64,000 nucleotides of DNA from Cognatishimia sp. MH4019 (GCF_020177595.1 NZ_JAHTBL010000001.1:248001-312000), one strand, 5' to 3'; positions 45,940 to 55,535 are shown, counted from the stretch's first letter. The notes: generated by a model from the sequence alone, not told the origin. A program made the numbers and translations.

Positions 45940-46401
45940 ATGTCTGTTCGTCTAGATGACATGGATCGAAAAATCCTGACCGAGCTGCAAACCGATGCAT
46001 CGCAGTCGCTTGATGAAATTGCCCGTAAAGTGGGCTCTTCAAAGACGCCTGTCTGGAACAGGATTCGCAAATTGCGCGAGGGGGGCGTGATCGGGGCGCA
46101 GACAGTGCGGCTTGATCCAGAAGCGCTTGGATTTGAGGCGTGTTTCTTCGTCCTGATCCGCACGTCCGAGCATGAGGCAGAGTGGCAGCGCGCGTTTTTG
46201 CAAGCTTTGCAAGAGCGCCCGGAGGTGCAGGAAGCGCATCGGTTGGCAGGGGATATCGACTACATTCTGAAGGTTCGTGTGAAAAATGCACGGGCCTATG
46301 ACGCGTTCTATCAGGCGCTGATTTCAGAAGTGCGCGTCTATAATGTGACGGCGCTGCTTTCGATGGAAGAGATTAAATCGACAACGGCTTTACCGCTTTA
46401 G
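45940..46401 (+). CDS. Lrp/AsnC family transcriptional regulator
   Basis: A 153-residue regulator with the N-terminal HTH (MDRKILTELQTDASQSLDEI and GSSKTPVWNRIRKLREGGVI) and the C-terminal RAM effector domain (AFLQALQERPEVQEAHRLAG, YDAFYQALISEVRVYN). It stands divergently next to the cys operon and may control it in response to a sulfur or amino-acid signal. Its stop overlaps the P450 stop by four bases. Confidence 0.93.
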   Translation: MSVRLDDMDRKILTELQTDASQSLDEIARKVGSSKTPVWNRIRKLREGGVIGAQTVRLDPEALGFEACFFVLIRTSEHEAEWQRAFLQALQERPEVQEAHRLAGDIDYILKVRVKNARAYDAFYQALISEVRVYNVTALLSMEEIKSTTALPL

Positions 46402-47522
46402 ATCTGCACCATGAGGCGCTCGAGCCCATGAAAATGGTAGATATTTGCGTATTTTGGCGACGCCGCCAGACGGAGTTTAGGACACCGTTCAAAGAGCACG
46501 CGAAGGCCTATGAGCAACTCTAGCCGTGCCAGCGGCGCACCGACACAAAAATGGATCCCGCCGCCGAAAGCCGTGTGCCGTTTGGCCTGCCGCTGGGCGA
46601 GAAAGCGATCGGGGTCGGGGTAGACAGCCGCATCGCGATTAGCACTTCCCAAGAGACATGCGACTTGGTCACCGCGCGTTAGCTTAGCGCCGAAAAACTC
46701 CATATCTTCATAGACATAGCGCGTAAACATGTGGAGCGGCGGGTCAAAGCGCAGCACCTCTTCAACGCAGGTTTCGGTGATCTTTTGGGGTCCGGTTTCA
46801 AGCAGAGTTTTCACGCCATTGCCTATCGTGTGCACCGTCGCCTCATGACCCGCGTTCAGCAGTAATATACAGGTCGAGATCAACGCCGCATCGCTGAGCT
46901 TTGCGTCACCCTCTTCGGCGGCGATTAGATGGCTGATCAGGTCATCGCCGGGGGCGCGGCGCTTGCGCGTGACCTCGTCCCGGATGAAGGCTGCAAACTC
47001 GGTAGAGGCGGTGGCGGCGGCGTCCTCGATCGCGCGGCTGCGGGTGGCCTGATACATGGCGACCATCGCATTGGACCAGCGTAAAAGCTGGTCCCCCATG
47101 GCGTCCTCGACACCTAAAAGCCGGGTGATAACGGTCACGGGGAGAGGCTTGGCGTAAGCCTCCAGAAGATCGAAGGGGGCGTTGGGGAATTGGTCGATAA
47201 GCTGGTGGCACAGTACTTCAATGTCACCTGCCAAACCTTTGATTTTACGCGAGGTGAAGCCGTGCAAGACCAGTTTACGCAGCTCGGTATGGCGCGGCGG
47301 TTCAAGCTCCAACATTGAGTGGGCTTCGATGTCGTAAAAGGGCTGCGTGTGCCCTGCGATGGGGGGTGCCAGCTCCGGTGGACACTCGCGGCCCATTTTC
47401 GGATGCCGCAAGGCAGCTTCCACCGCTCGTTGGCTAGCGGCGCAGGCCATGCCATATTCTGACCAATAGACCATGTCGCCCAAGGCGCGACACTCCGCGT
47501 AGAACGGATAGGGGTTCTGCAC
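46398..47522 (-). CDS. cytochrome P450
   Basis: A 374-residue P450. The heme signature FGGGIHFCVGAPLARLE is intact, I-helix LLNAGHEATVHTIGNG is present, and the ExxR-type motif is EEVLRFDPPLHMFTRYVYED. The GTG at 47522 is the first standard start, but the frame stays open further upstream over the tpiA 3' end with plausible P450-like residues ([12 protein letters not shown]), so the true start may be a noncanonical codon or missed. No ferredoxin partner is adjacent; the substrate is unknown. Confidence 0.88.
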   Translation of the reverse strand: MQNPYPFYAECRALGDMVYWSEYGMACAASQRAVEAALRHPKMGRECPPELAPPIAGHTQPFYDIEAHSMLELEPPRHTELRKLVLHGFTSRKIKGLAGDIEVLCHQLIDQFPNAPFDLLEAYAKPLPVTVITRLLGVEDAMGDQLLRWSNAMVAMYQATRSRAIEDAAATASTEFAAFIRDEVTRKRRAPGDDLISHLIAAEEGDAKLSDAALISTCILLLNAGHEATVHTIGNGVKTLLETGPQKITETCVEEVLRFDPPLHMFTRYVYEDMEFFGAKLTRGDQVACLLGSANRDAAVYPDPDRFLAQRQAKRHTAFGGGIHFCVGAPLARLELLIGLRVLFERCPKLRLAASPKYANIYHFHGLERLMVQI

Positions 47523-47557
47523 GAACCCCGGTTCTGTTGGCGATTGGAAGACCGGTT

Positions 47558-48301
47558 TCAGGAGGCGTCCAGCGCTGTGATGATGGGCGAAAATGCCTCG
47601 GCCGTCAGGCTCGCGCCGCCCACCAATGCGCCGTCCACATTCGAGACGGCAAAAATCTCGGCCGCGTTAGAGCCTTTGACAGAGCCACCATAGAGAAGGC
47701 GCACGGAGCGGCCCACGCCTTCGCCAAAGCGCGCTTCCAGTTTGGTGCGGATGAAGTCATGCACCTCGCCGATCTGGTCCGTTGAGGGGACAAGCCCGGT
47801 GCCGATGGCCCAAACGGGTTCATAGGCGACGACCATGTTGGTGCCGTTCGCCGCATCCGGGATCGAGCCTGCCAGCTGACCCGAAATGATGTCGAGCGTA
47901 TTGGCCGCCTCGCGCTCGGCCAGGGTTTCGCCAACGCAGATGACGGCGATCAGCCCCGCATCCAGCGCGGCGCGGGCCTTGGCGCGCGCATCATCGTCGG
48001 TTTCGCCATGATCGGTGCGCCGCTCGGAATGGCCCAGGATCACATGGGTTGCCCCCGCATCTATCAGCATGTCAGCGGAGATATCCCCGGTATGCGCCCC
48101 GGTGGTGGCGGCGTGACAGTCTTGCCCGCCCACGGCGATTTTGGTCGTGCGCGCGGACATCCGAGCCAGCAAGGAAGCAGGGGGGCAGATCAGAATATCG
48201 ACGTCAGCGTCGTTATGGGCCGCTTCAAGTGCATCAATCTGATCCAGATCAGATGTGCGCCCGTTCATTTTCCAATTTCCTGCTGCCAGTTTGCGCCGCA
48301 T
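47558..48301 (-). CDS. tpiA: triosephosphate isomerase
   Basis: A 247-residue TIM barrel. Catalytic His is in [17 protein letters not shown] and Glu in [22 protein letters not shown] near the start and [13 protein letters not shown] (phosphate loop) are intact. It stands alone on the minus strand between P450 and the IscA-type gene; the 100-base gap upstream shows nothing definite. Confidence 0.97.
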   Translation of the reverse strand: MRRKLAAGNWKMNGRTSDLDQIDALEAAHNDADVDILICPPASLLARMSARTTKIAVGGQDCHAATTGAHTGDISADMLIDAGATHVILGHSERRTDHGETDDDARAKARAALDAGLIAVICVGETLAEREAANTLDIISGQLAGSIPDAANGTNMVVAYEPVWAIGTGLVPSTDQIGEVHDFIRTKLEARFGEGVGRSVRLLYGGSVKGSNAAEIFAVSNVDGALVGGASLTAEAFSPIITALDAS

Positions 48302-48402
48302 ATCTGCCTCCTGTTGAGCTTCAACAAGGGATTACAGATGCAGCATCGCACTGCAAGTTACAGGTTTCGAATTTGAAGAAATAGTCGCGTCGCAGCCGGC
48401 GA

Positions 48403-48765
48403 TTACTTGGTCGTCAAAGCATCGTCGAATTTGATCGACTCGCCGCAGCCGCAGGCCTCTGTCACGTTGGGATTGCGGAACTTGAAGCCTGCTTCCAGCA
48501 GGCTGACCTCGTAGTCGATCTCGGTGCCGAAGAGGAACATCTGTGCCATAGGCGCGATCATCACGCGCGCGCCGTCTTTCTGGACAATCTCGTCCAGCGG
48601 ATCGACTTCGGTGACATAGTCCATCGTGTACTCCATCCCCGCGCAGCCGCCTTTCTTGACGCCAATGCGCAAGCCCTGATGGCCATCTTTTTCCATCAGT
48701 TTCGCGATTTGAGCCGCCGCGCGATCCGTGATCATCACGGCTTCTTTTCCAGGGATTGAGAACAT
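48403..48765 (-). CDS. IscA/ErpA-type iron-sulfur cluster carrier
   Basis: A 120-residue A-type carrier: GLRIGVKKGGCAGMEYTMDY and FRNPNVTEACGCGESI carry the three conserved cysteines. The ATG at 48765 is used; a GTG one codon earlier is possible. It lies 59 bases downstream of a PaaD/SufT-type gene in the same direction, so both likely serve cluster assembly. Confidence 0.93.
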   Translation of the reverse strand: MFSIPGKEAVMITDRAAAQIAKLMEKDGHQGLRIGVKKGGCAGMEYTMDYVTEVDPLDEIVQKDGARVMIAPMAQMFLFGTEIDYEVSLLEAGFKFRNPNVTEACGCGESIKFDDALTTK

Positions 48766-48824
48766 CACAAAAGTCCTTTTGCTGACCCAAATCTAGGCGC
48801 GGCGACGGTGCCACGCAAGGGCGC

Positions 48825-49187
48825 TTACATAAAGCCAAGCTCTAATTTGGCCTCATCTGACATCATGTCCATGCCCCACATCGGCTCCCAGACCAGTTCG
48901 ACATTGACATGTTTGACGCCGTCCAGCGGCTCAATCGCATCGGCAACCCAGCCGGGCATTTCGCCTGCCACGGGGCATCCCGGAGCTGTGAGCGTCATCA
49001 AGACATTCACTTCGTTTTCGGCATTGATATCAATTGTGTAAACGAGGCCGAGATCGAAGATATTGACCGGAATTTCGGGGTCATAAACGCTCCGACACGC
49101 CTCCACCACAGCTTCGTGGAGCGGGTGATCGGTCGTGGAGGGTTTGATCAGCGGTGTGCCCTCAAGGGCCGGGCTTGCATCAGTCAT
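48825..49187 (-). CDS. DUF59/PaaD-type iron-sulfur assembly protein (SufT-like)
   Basis: A 120-residue protein ending in a MIP18/DUF59 domain: VEACRSVYDPEIPVNIFDLG, LTAPGCPVAGEMPGWVADAI and VELVWEPMWGMDMMSDEAKL. SufT-like proteins help mature Fe-S enzymes. The ATG at 49187 is divergent from tgt across 151 bases. Confidence 0.9.
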   Translation of the reverse strand: MTDASPALEGTPLIKPSTTDHPLHEAVVEACRSVYDPEIPVNIFDLGLVYTIDINAENEVNVLMTLTAPGCPVAGEMPGWVADAIEPLDGVKHVNVELVWEPMWGMDMMSDEAKLELGFM

Positions 49188-49338
49188 CTGCACGCTTTCC
49201 TGACGATTTTGATTAGATATAGGGGCTGGGGGCCGTCCCGTAAACCCGAACCCATTGCGATATTGTGCTTTGCGCAGACCGCTTTGGTTGTCAACGCCCC
49301 TGCGCAGGGCTAAGGCAGGGCGATCTGACGGAGCCGCT

Positions 49339-50469
49339 ATGACACAGCCCTTTTCCTTTTCGCTCAACGCAACGGATGGCAAAGCTCGCACTGGCGTGAT
49401 CTCGACCCCGCGTGGCGAGGTGCGCACGCCTGCATTCATGCCCGTCGGCACCGCTGCGACCGTCAAGGCCATGTTGCCCGAGAATGTACGTGCGACGGGC
49501 GCAGATATTTTGCTGGGCAACACGTATCACTTGATGCTGCGCCCTACGGCCGAGCGGATCGCGGCGTTAGGTGGCTTGCATAAGTTCATGAACTGGGAGC
49601 GTCCGATCCTGACGGATTCGGGCGGCTTTCAGGTGATGAGCCTGGCCGATCTGCGCAAGCTGACCGAGAAGGGCGTGACGTTCAAATCTCATATCGATGG
49701 CTCCAAACACGAATTGACGCCGGAACGCTCGATGGAGATTCAGCGGCTGCTGGGCAGTGACATCGTCATGTGTTTTGACGAATGTCCCGCACTGCCCGCG
49801 GACCGGGCGCGCATTGCGGACAGCATGCGCTTGTCGATGCGGTGGGCCGAACGGTCGCGCGATGCGTTCGGGGATCGGCCGGGCCATGCCTTGTTCGGTA
49901 TCCAGCAAGGCGGGCTTGAGCAGGACTTCCGCGCGGAAAGCGCCGAGGCTTTGAAAGAGATCGGGTTTGAAGGCTATGCGGTTGGTGGTTTGGCCGTGGG
50001 CGAGGGGCAAGAGGCGATGTTTGGCTGTCTCGACTACGCGCCGGATATGCTGCCTGTCGACAAGCCGCGTTATCTGATGGGCGTGGGAAAGCCCGATGAT
50101 ATCGTCGGCGCCGTTAAGCGTGGCATCGACATGATGGATTGCGTCTTACCCTCCCGGTCGGGGCGTAACGGGCAGGCTTTCACCCGGCGCGGCGTCGTCA
50201 ATATCAAGAACGCCCGCCATGCCGATGACCCACGCCCGCTGGACGAGGCCTGCACATGCCCGGCCTGCCGACAGTATTCGCGCGCCTATTTGCACCATGT
50301 TTATCGGTCGAACGAGATCATCGCGTCGATGCTGCTGACCTGGCATAACCTGCATTACTATCAGGAGTTGATGCAGGATATGCGCGACGCGATTGCCGCG
50401 GGGGATTTCGAGGGATTCGAGAAAGAGTTTCACGAGACCCGTGCACAAGGCGATATCGAGCCGATTTAG
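49339..50469 (+). CDS. tgt: tRNA-guanine transglycosylase
   Basis: A 376-residue enzyme exchanging the wobble guanine of GUN-anticodon tRNAs for preQ1, a queuosine precursor. The active site is [15 protein letters not shown], with [16 protein letters not shown]; the zinc site is [18 protein letters not shown]. Both tRNA-Asp copies in this window have GTC anticodons and are potential substrates. The start at 49339 is chosen (M-T-Q-P-F); the open frame to 49255 overlaps the divergent promoter region. Confidence 0.95.
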   Translation: MTQPFSFSLNATDGKARTGVISTPRGEVRTPAFMPVGTAATVKAMLPENVRATGADILLGNTYHLMLRPTAERIAALGGLHKFMNWERPILTDSGGFQVMSLADLRKLTEKGVTFKSHIDGSKHELTPERSMEIQRLLGSDIVMCFDECPALPADRARIADSMRLSMRWAERSRDAFGDRPGHALFGIQQGGLEQDFRAESAEALKEIGFEGYAVGGLAVGEGQEAMFGCLDYAPDMLPVDKPRYLMGVGKPDDIVGAVKRGIDMMDCVLPSRSGRNGQAFTRRGVVNIKNARHADDPRPLDEACTCPACRQYSRAYLHHVYRSNEIIASMLLTWHNLHYYQELMQDMRDAIAAGDFEGFEKEFHETRAQGDIEPI

Positions 50470-50490
50470 CGCAGAGTGCACAGACCCCGT

Positions 50491-50554
50491 CCCGGACGTG
50501 ATCCGGGGACCTTATAGGCTGAGGTCCCGCTGAGGCCCCGGATCACGTCCGGGG
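50491..50554. repeat. inverted repeat after tgt (REP-like), nested hairpins
   Basis: CCCGGACGTGATCCGGGG (50491-50508) is the reverse complement of most of CCCCGGATCACGTCCGGGG (50536-50554). Inside lie GGACCT and AGGTCC. Such GATCACGTCC palindromes recur widely in alphaproteobacterial intergenic DNA, so this looks like a known repeat type doubling as tgt terminator. It occupies the start of the 302-base gap before lon; the rest (to 50771) probably holds the lon promoter, where CTTG (50613) and CTATGC (50634) loosely recall a heat-shock promoter. Confidence 0.7.
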
Positions 50555-50771
50555 CGTGCAAGGCGTCTTCCTGACCGCGGGCCTTTTTCCTTCAAATCGT
50601 GATAATTCGTGCCTTGTGCCGCCTTTGGCATCCTCTATGCTTTCCAGCAATTCCGCCGGCGGGATTGAAAGGGCGGGCTCTGCGCCCCACCTTAACCCTC
50701 CATGACAGGAGAAGGTCTATGGTTGCCGCAAACGGGACCCGCACCTTCTTGCCAATGATAAGGAAAAGAGC

Positions 50772-53183
50772 ATGAACGAGCCTCTTAGCCCCTCCTACCC
50801 GGTCTTGCCTCTGCGTGATATCGTGGTGTTTCCGCATATGATTGTGCCGCTTTTTGTGGGCCGTGAGAAATCGGTCCGCGCTTTGGAAGCGGTCATGCAG
50901 GATGACAAGCAGATTCTGCTGTCCAGTCAGATTGATCCCACCGTGGATGATCCGACCAGTGACGGCATTTACAAGGCCGGTGTGTTAGCCAATGTACTGC
51001 AATTGCTGAAATTGCCCGATGGCACCGTGAAAGTGCTGGTCGAAGGCAAAAGCCGCGTGCGCATCACCGAATATCACGTCAATTCGGAGTATTTTGAGGC
51101 CTCTGCCGAATATCTGACCGAAATGCCGGGGGATGAAGCCGCGGTTGAGGCGCTTGTGCGCTCGGTCGGCGACGAGTTTGAGCGCTATGCGAAGGTCAAA
51201 AAGAACATCCCCGAGGAAGCACTTGCTGCTGTGGCGGAAAGCCGTGAGCCTGCAAAGCTGGCCGATCTTGTGGCCGGTCATCTGGGCGTCGAGGTCGAGC
51301 AAAAGCAGGAGCTTTTGGAGACGCTGTCCGTCGCGGAGCGCCTCGAGAAGGTCTATGGCCTGATGCAAGGCGAAATGAGCGTTTTGCAGGTCGAGAAGAA
51401 GATCAAGACCCGGGTCAAATCCCAGATGGAGCGCACCCAGCGCGAATATTATCTGAATGAGCAGATGAAGGCCATTCAGAAGGAGCTGGGCGACGGCGAG
51501 GACGGCCAGAACGAGGTCGCCGAGCTGGAAGCGCGCATTGAGGAGACGAAGCTCTCCAAAGAGGCCCGTGAAAAGGCCGACGCGGAGATCAAGAAGCTCA
51601 AGAACATGTCGCCCATGTCAGCGGAAGCCACGGTCGTGCGCAACTACCTGGATTGGATGCTGTCGATCCCGTGGGGTAAGAAATCCCGCGTGAAGAAGAA
51701 CCTCGCCAATGCGCAGAAGGTTCTGGATAACGACCATTACGGACTTGAGAAGGTCAAGGAGCGGATCGTCGAGTATCTTGCGGTGCAGCAACGCTCAAGC
51801 AAGCTGAAAGGCCCGATCCTGTGCCTTGTTGGCCCTCCGGGTGTCGGTAAAACCTCGCTTGGCAAATCGGTCGCGACAGCCACAGGGCGCGAGTTCATTC
51901 GCATCTCGCTGGGTGGTGTGCGCGACGAAAGTGAAATCCGCGGCCACCGTCGGACCTATATCGGCTCGATGCCCGGCAAGATCATTCAGGCGCTGAAGAA
52001 GGCGAAAACCACGAACCCGCTGATCCTGCTCGATGAGATCGACAAGATGGGGCAGGACTTCCGCGGCGATCCTGCGTCTGCGATGCTCGAAGTGCTTGAT
52101 CCGGAACAGAACGGCACGTTTGTCGATCACTATATGGAGGTCGAATATGACCTCAGTAACGTGATGTTCCTGACGACGGCGAACTCCTACAACATGCCCG
52201 GACCGCTTTTGGACCGGATGGAGATCATCACGCTGGCCGGTTACACCGAAGACGAAAAGCGCGAGATCGCCAGGCAGCACCTGATCGCCAAGCAGACCAA
52301 GAACCACGGCCTGCGTAAGGGTGAGTTCGAGGTGACGGATGAAGCGCTTCAAGAAATGATCCGCACCTATACCCGCGAAGCAGGTGTGCGGAACCTTGAG
52401 CGCGAGATCGCTAAACTGGCCCGGAAAGCCGTGACCCAGATCGTCAAGAAAGAGGCGAAAGAGGTCGTGGTGACGCCCGACAGCCTTGAGGACATGCTGG
52501 GCGTGAAGCGCTACAAGTATGGTCTGGCGGAAGAGGCTGATCAGATCGGTGTTGTAACTGGTCTGGCCTGGACCTCTGTCGGCGGTGATCTGCTGTCAAT
52601 CGAAGCGCTGCGCCTGCCGGGTAAGGGTCGGATGAAGACCACCGGTAAGTTGGGTGACGTCATGAAAGAGTCGATTGACGCAGCCTCCAGCTTTGTGCGT
52701 TCGATCGCGCCGGATGTGGGGGTGAAACCACCGACTTTCGACAAGATCGACATCCACGTGCACGTCCCCGAAGGAGCCACGCCCAAGGATGGCCCGTCTG
52801 CGGGTATCGCGATGGTGACCTCGATTGTGTCGGTGCTGACGCAGATCCCCGTCAAGAAAGACATCGCCATGACCGGAGAGGTCACGTTGCGCGGCAATGT
52901 GCTGCCCATCGGTGGTCTGAAGGAAAAACTTCTCGCGGCCTTGCGGGGCGGCATCAAGACGGTCCTGATCCCCAAGGATAACGAGAAGGACCTGCCGGAG
53001 ATCCCCGATAACGTCAAAGACGGGCTGACGATCATTCCGGTGGGGCATGTATCCGAAGTGCTGTCCCACGCGCTGACCGAAGTCCCGGATCCCATCGAAT
53101 GGGATGAGGCGGCGGAGGAGGCTGCTGCCGCTGCTGCCGCGCTCGAAGGCAAAGGCACAAGTTCGGCCACTGTCGCGCATTAA
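50772..53183 (+). CDS. lon: ATP-dependent protease Lon
   Basis: An 803-residue LonA protease, a hexameric cytosolic protease for damaged and regulatory proteins. The N-terminal LAN domain begins LPLRDIVVFPHMIVPLFVGR; Walker A GPPGVGKT is at 354-361, with RISLGGVRDESEIRGHRRTY after it; the proteolytic Ser676 lies in PKDGPSAGIAM, with the Lys in GGLKEKLLAA. Length is standard. The window's LuxR proteins could be substrates, but that is speculation. A terminator follows. Confidence 0.97.
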   Translation: MNEPLSPSYPVLPLRDIVVFPHMIVPLFVGREKSVRALEAVMQDDKQILLSSQIDPTVDDPTSDGIYKAGVLANVLQLLKLPDGTVKVLVEGKSRVRITEYHVNSEYFEASAEYLTEMPGDEAAVEALVRSVGDEFERYAKVKKNIPEEALAAVAESREPAKLADLVAGHLGVEVEQKQELLETLSVAERLEKVYGLMQGEMSVLQVEKKIKTRVKSQMERTQREYYLNEQMKAIQKELGDGEDGQNEVAELEARIEETKLSKEAREKADAEIKKLKNMSPMSAEATVVRNYLDWMLSIPWGKKSRVKKNLANAQKVLDNDHYGLEKVKERIVEYLAVQQRSSKLKGPILCLVGPPGVGKTSLGKSVATATGREFIRISLGGVRDESEIRGHRRTYIGSMPGKIIQALKKAKTTNPLILLDEIDKMGQDFRGDPASAMLEVLDPEQNGTFVDHYMEVEYDLSNVMFLTTANSYNMPGPLLDRMEIITLAGYTEDEKREIARQHLIAKQTKNHGLRKGEFEVTDEALQEMIRTYTREAGVRNLEREIAKLARKAVTQIVKKEAKEVVVTPDSLEDMLGVKRYKYGLAEEADQIGVVTGLAWTSVGGDLLSIEALRLPGKGRMKTTGKLGDVMKESIDAASSFVRSIAPDVGVKPPTFDKIDIHVHVPEGATPKDGPSAGIAMVTSIVSVLTQIPVKKDIAMTGEVTLRGNVLPIGGLKEKLLAALRGGIKTVLIPKDNEKDLPEIPDNVKDGLTIIPVGHVSEVLSHALTEVPDPIEWDEAAEEAAAAAAALEGKGTSSATVAH

Positions 53184-53203
53184 GCGACGGTCCCAGTCCA
53201 TCT

Positions 53204-53238
53204 AAACGGCGCGTCGGTCCTCCGCGCGCCGTTTTCTA
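53204..53238 (+). terminator. rho-independent terminator of lon
   Basis: AAACGGCGCG (53204-53213) and CGCGCCGTTT (53225-53234) form a perfect 10-bp stem with an 11-base loop, followed by TC and further T. Confidence 0.85.
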
Positions 53239-53379
53239 TGATTGCGCTGGGCAGGGATGCCTTCCTCAGAGATGCGGTGCACGCCGCACCGACGTCATGT
53301 CGGAAGCAGTGAAAACTGGTGTTACTCCACAAACTTCGCTATGCTGTTTCCAAAGAAGAAACAAAAGGCAGTGATCAGC

Positions 53380-53823
53380 ATGGCAAAGACCACAACCCGC
53401 AAACCCAGCACAGCAGCGAAACGTCCGGCCACCGCAGCGACTCGAAAAGCGCCTGTGTCAGGGGCCAATCCGGCGGTTTCGACAGCCGTCAAAGCGGCTG
53501 TGACCTCGACATCGACCCCGGCGAAAGCGGCATCTGAGGATAACTTCATGCGCAAACCCGATCTGATTGAGAAGGTCGTGATCCGGTCAGGCGTGAAAAA
53601 GAAAGACGCCAAACCCGTTGTCGAAGCAATGCTTGCCGTTCTGGGAGAGGCCTTGGCCGAGGGACAGGAAATGCGCCTGCCGCCACTGGGGAAGCTCAAG
53701 GTGAATCGCATCAAGGATCTTGAGAACGGCACCGCCTATATCGTTAAAATCCGCCAGCCGAAAAAGGTGGGTGGCGATGCAGGTCCAGCCGGTAAAGACA
53801 CTCTTGCGAAGGCTGCAGAGTAG
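53380..53823 (+). CDS. HU-family DNA-binding protein with an N-terminal basic tail
   Basis: A 147-residue HU/IHF-fold protein. The core (about 58-133) matches the family: PDLIEKVVIRSGVKKKDAKP, PVVEAMLAVLGEALAEGQEM, RLPPLGKLKVNRIKDLENGT. The first 55 residues are Ala/Lys/Thr/Pro-rich (TRKPSTAAKRPATAATRKAP), reminiscent of histone-like tails. The ATG at 53380 is used; ATG 53341 would add 13 residues with a KKKQK patch. It is likely a nucleoid protein whose tail adds nonspecific DNA contacts. Confidence 0.85.
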   Translation: MAKTTTRKPSTAAKRPATAATRKAPVSGANPAVSTAVKAAVTSTSTPAKAASEDNFMRKPDLIEKVVIRSGVKKKDAKPVVEAMLAVLGEALAEGQEMRLPPLGKLKVNRIKDLENGTAYIVKIRQPKKVGGDAGPAGKDTLAKAAE

Positions 53824-53842
53824 GGCTATATCGCCCGCCAAT

Positions 53843-53917
53843 GGGTGATTAGCTCAGTGGTAGAGCGCTTCGTTCACATCGAAGATGTCAGGAGTTCAAA
53901 TCTCTTATCACCCACCA
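53843..53917 (+). tRNA. tRNA-Val (anticodon CAC)
   Basis: Acceptor stem GGGTGAT/ATCACCC, D-arm GCTCAGTGGTAGAGC, anticodon stem CTTCG/CGAAG around TTCACAT, giving CAC; the T-loop is TTCAAAT and CCA is encoded. The D-loop is one base shorter than in the second tRNA-Val at 54619. Confidence 0.93.
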
Positions 53918-53942
53918 TTTTCCCTTTTGGTGAGGCCCGCCC

Positions 53943-54497
53943 GTGACGCATCCCGAGCTTTTTGTGCTGCGCCATGGAGAGACAGTCTGGAACGTTGAAG
54001 GTCGTCTGCAAGGGGCTTTGGACAGCCCGCTGACGGACAAAGGTCGCGAACAAGCGGCACGCCAAGCACGACTTCTTATGGCGGCTCTGGCCTCTGTGCC
54101 GATCTATAGCTCTCCGCAAGGTCGTTCGCTGGACACGGCGCGGATCATTGGGGCGCAGTTTGGTCAGGATGTGATGCAAGACGCAGCCCTGCGCGAAGTG
54201 TCGATGGGGGATTGGGACGGTAAACTGGTCGCAGATGTGGCACCGATCAACCCGAAGGATGCACTTTTATGGAAGTTTGACGCGCCCGGTGGTGACCGGT
54301 TGGAGGGGTTTCGCGCACGCATTCTGGCCTTCGTGACGGCCTTGACCAGCCCCGCAATTCTGGTCACGCATGGCGTCACATCGCGTGTTCTGCGCGGTGC
54401 GCTGTTGGGGGTTCCCGATGATGAGCTGGTGAAATTGCCTGGCGGTCAAGGGGTCGTGTTTCACCTTAAAGACGGGGTGCAGACCTGTCTGGAATAA
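53943..54497 (+). CDS. histidine phosphatase family protein (phosphoglycerate-mutase-like)
   Basis: A 184-residue protein with the phosphohistidine motif LRHGETVWNVEGRLQGALDS, the second conserved His in ILVTHGVTSRVLRG and the GREQAARQARLL helix. It dephosphorylates small molecules or proteins; the substrate cannot be inferred. GTG start with GGTGAGG upstream. It sits between two tRNA-Val genes. Confidence 0.9.
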   Translation: MTHPELFVLRHGETVWNVEGRLQGALDSPLTDKGREQAARQARLLMAALASVPIYSSPQGRSLDTARIIGAQFGQDVMQDAALREVSMGDWDGKLVADVAPINPKDALLWKFDAPGGDRLEGFRARILAFVTALTSPAILVTHGVTSRVLRGALLGVPDDELVKLPGGQGVVFHLKDGVQTCLE

Positions 54498-54618
54498 CCA
54501 TCTCAGAGCAGTTTTTGCCGTGTGCCCCCGCACAAATTGATCAACCACCGACTTGTTGCATTTTTTACAAGGCAAAACCCTTGCACTGCCCGAGGAGATT
54601 GCGCTATCGCCGACACGT

Positions 54619-54694
<76 letters not shown>

Positions 54695-54794
54695 TAATCA
54701 GTTGCTTTTTGAGAAAACGAGCAATCTAATACCACAGGTCCCGACACCGTGCAGGGGCAGTGTAGGTTTTTAGCATTTACGTCTGGTTACCGCG

Positions 54795-55535
54795 ATGGCC
54801 CAAGACGACCTCAGTCACCTGATTGCAACCATCCGTGATGCGACGGATACAAGTGATCTATGGCAGATCGCCATCAACTTCTTCAATGCTCACGGCATCA
54901 TTCGGGTCTCATACCATGTCTATGGCGAAGGCGGGGGCGATCCGGCGGGTCAAAGCGTGCGAACCGATGGCTTTCCGCGGGATTGGGTCTCCACCTATAT
55001 CGAAGGGGATTACGCGGTCGTTGACCCGATCCCTGAACTTGCGCGTTTGCGTAGCCGGCCCTTCTTGTGGAGCGAGGTGGAACGTCTGCACCCTATTTCC
55101 GAGGACGCGCGCGATTTTCTGGAAGCCTTTCGTGATCGCAACCTGGGCGATGGTCTTGCGATGCAGGTCTTCGGACCTAATCTGCGCAATGCCTATGTGG
55201 GGTTGGGCTTTGGTGCCAAAGCGCCGGATCTTTCGGACGCCTATGTTTCATTCATGCAAATCGCGTCTCAAGCGCTTCATCTGCGCTATTGCGAATTGAC
55301 GGAAGCCGAAGATCAGCGCCCGGCTGATCTTAGCCCTCGTGAGCTCGAAGTGCTGAAATGGATTGCGCGCGGCAAGAGCAATTCGGTCATCTCCGAGTTG
55401 ATGAGCGTGTCGCCTCATACGGTTGATACTTTGGTGCGCAGGCTTTTCAGCAAACTGAAGGTCAGCGATAGGACAAGCGCAGCAATCAAGGGGATTGGCG
55501 CCGGATTTCTCCATAAAGGCGAACTGAAAGACTAG
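54795..55535 (+). CDS. LuxR-family regulator, solo
   Basis: A 246-residue regulator. The C-terminus is a GerE HTH (LSPRELEVLKWIARGKSNSV, ISELMSVSPHTVDTLVRRLF, SKLKVSDRTSAAIKG). The N-terminal autoinducer-binding-like domain has RDWVSTYIEGDYAVVDPIPE with Trp, Tyr and Asp in pocket positions. No synthase gene is adjacent. It is the third LuxR-type protein in the window and stands just after tRNA-Val; AHL binding or another ligand is undecided. Confidence 0.88.
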   Translation: MAQDDLSHLIATIRDATDTSDLWQIAINFFNAHGIIRVSYHVYGEGGGDPAGQSVRTDGFPRDWVSTYIEGDYAVVDPIPELARLRSRPFLWSEVERLHPISEDARDFLEAFRDRNLGDGLAMQVFGPNLRNAYVGLGFGAKAPDLSDAYVSFMQIASQALHLRYCELTEAEDQRPADLSPRELEVLKWIARGKSNSVISELMSVSPHTVDTLVRRLFSKLKVSDRTSAAIKGIGAGFLHKGELKD

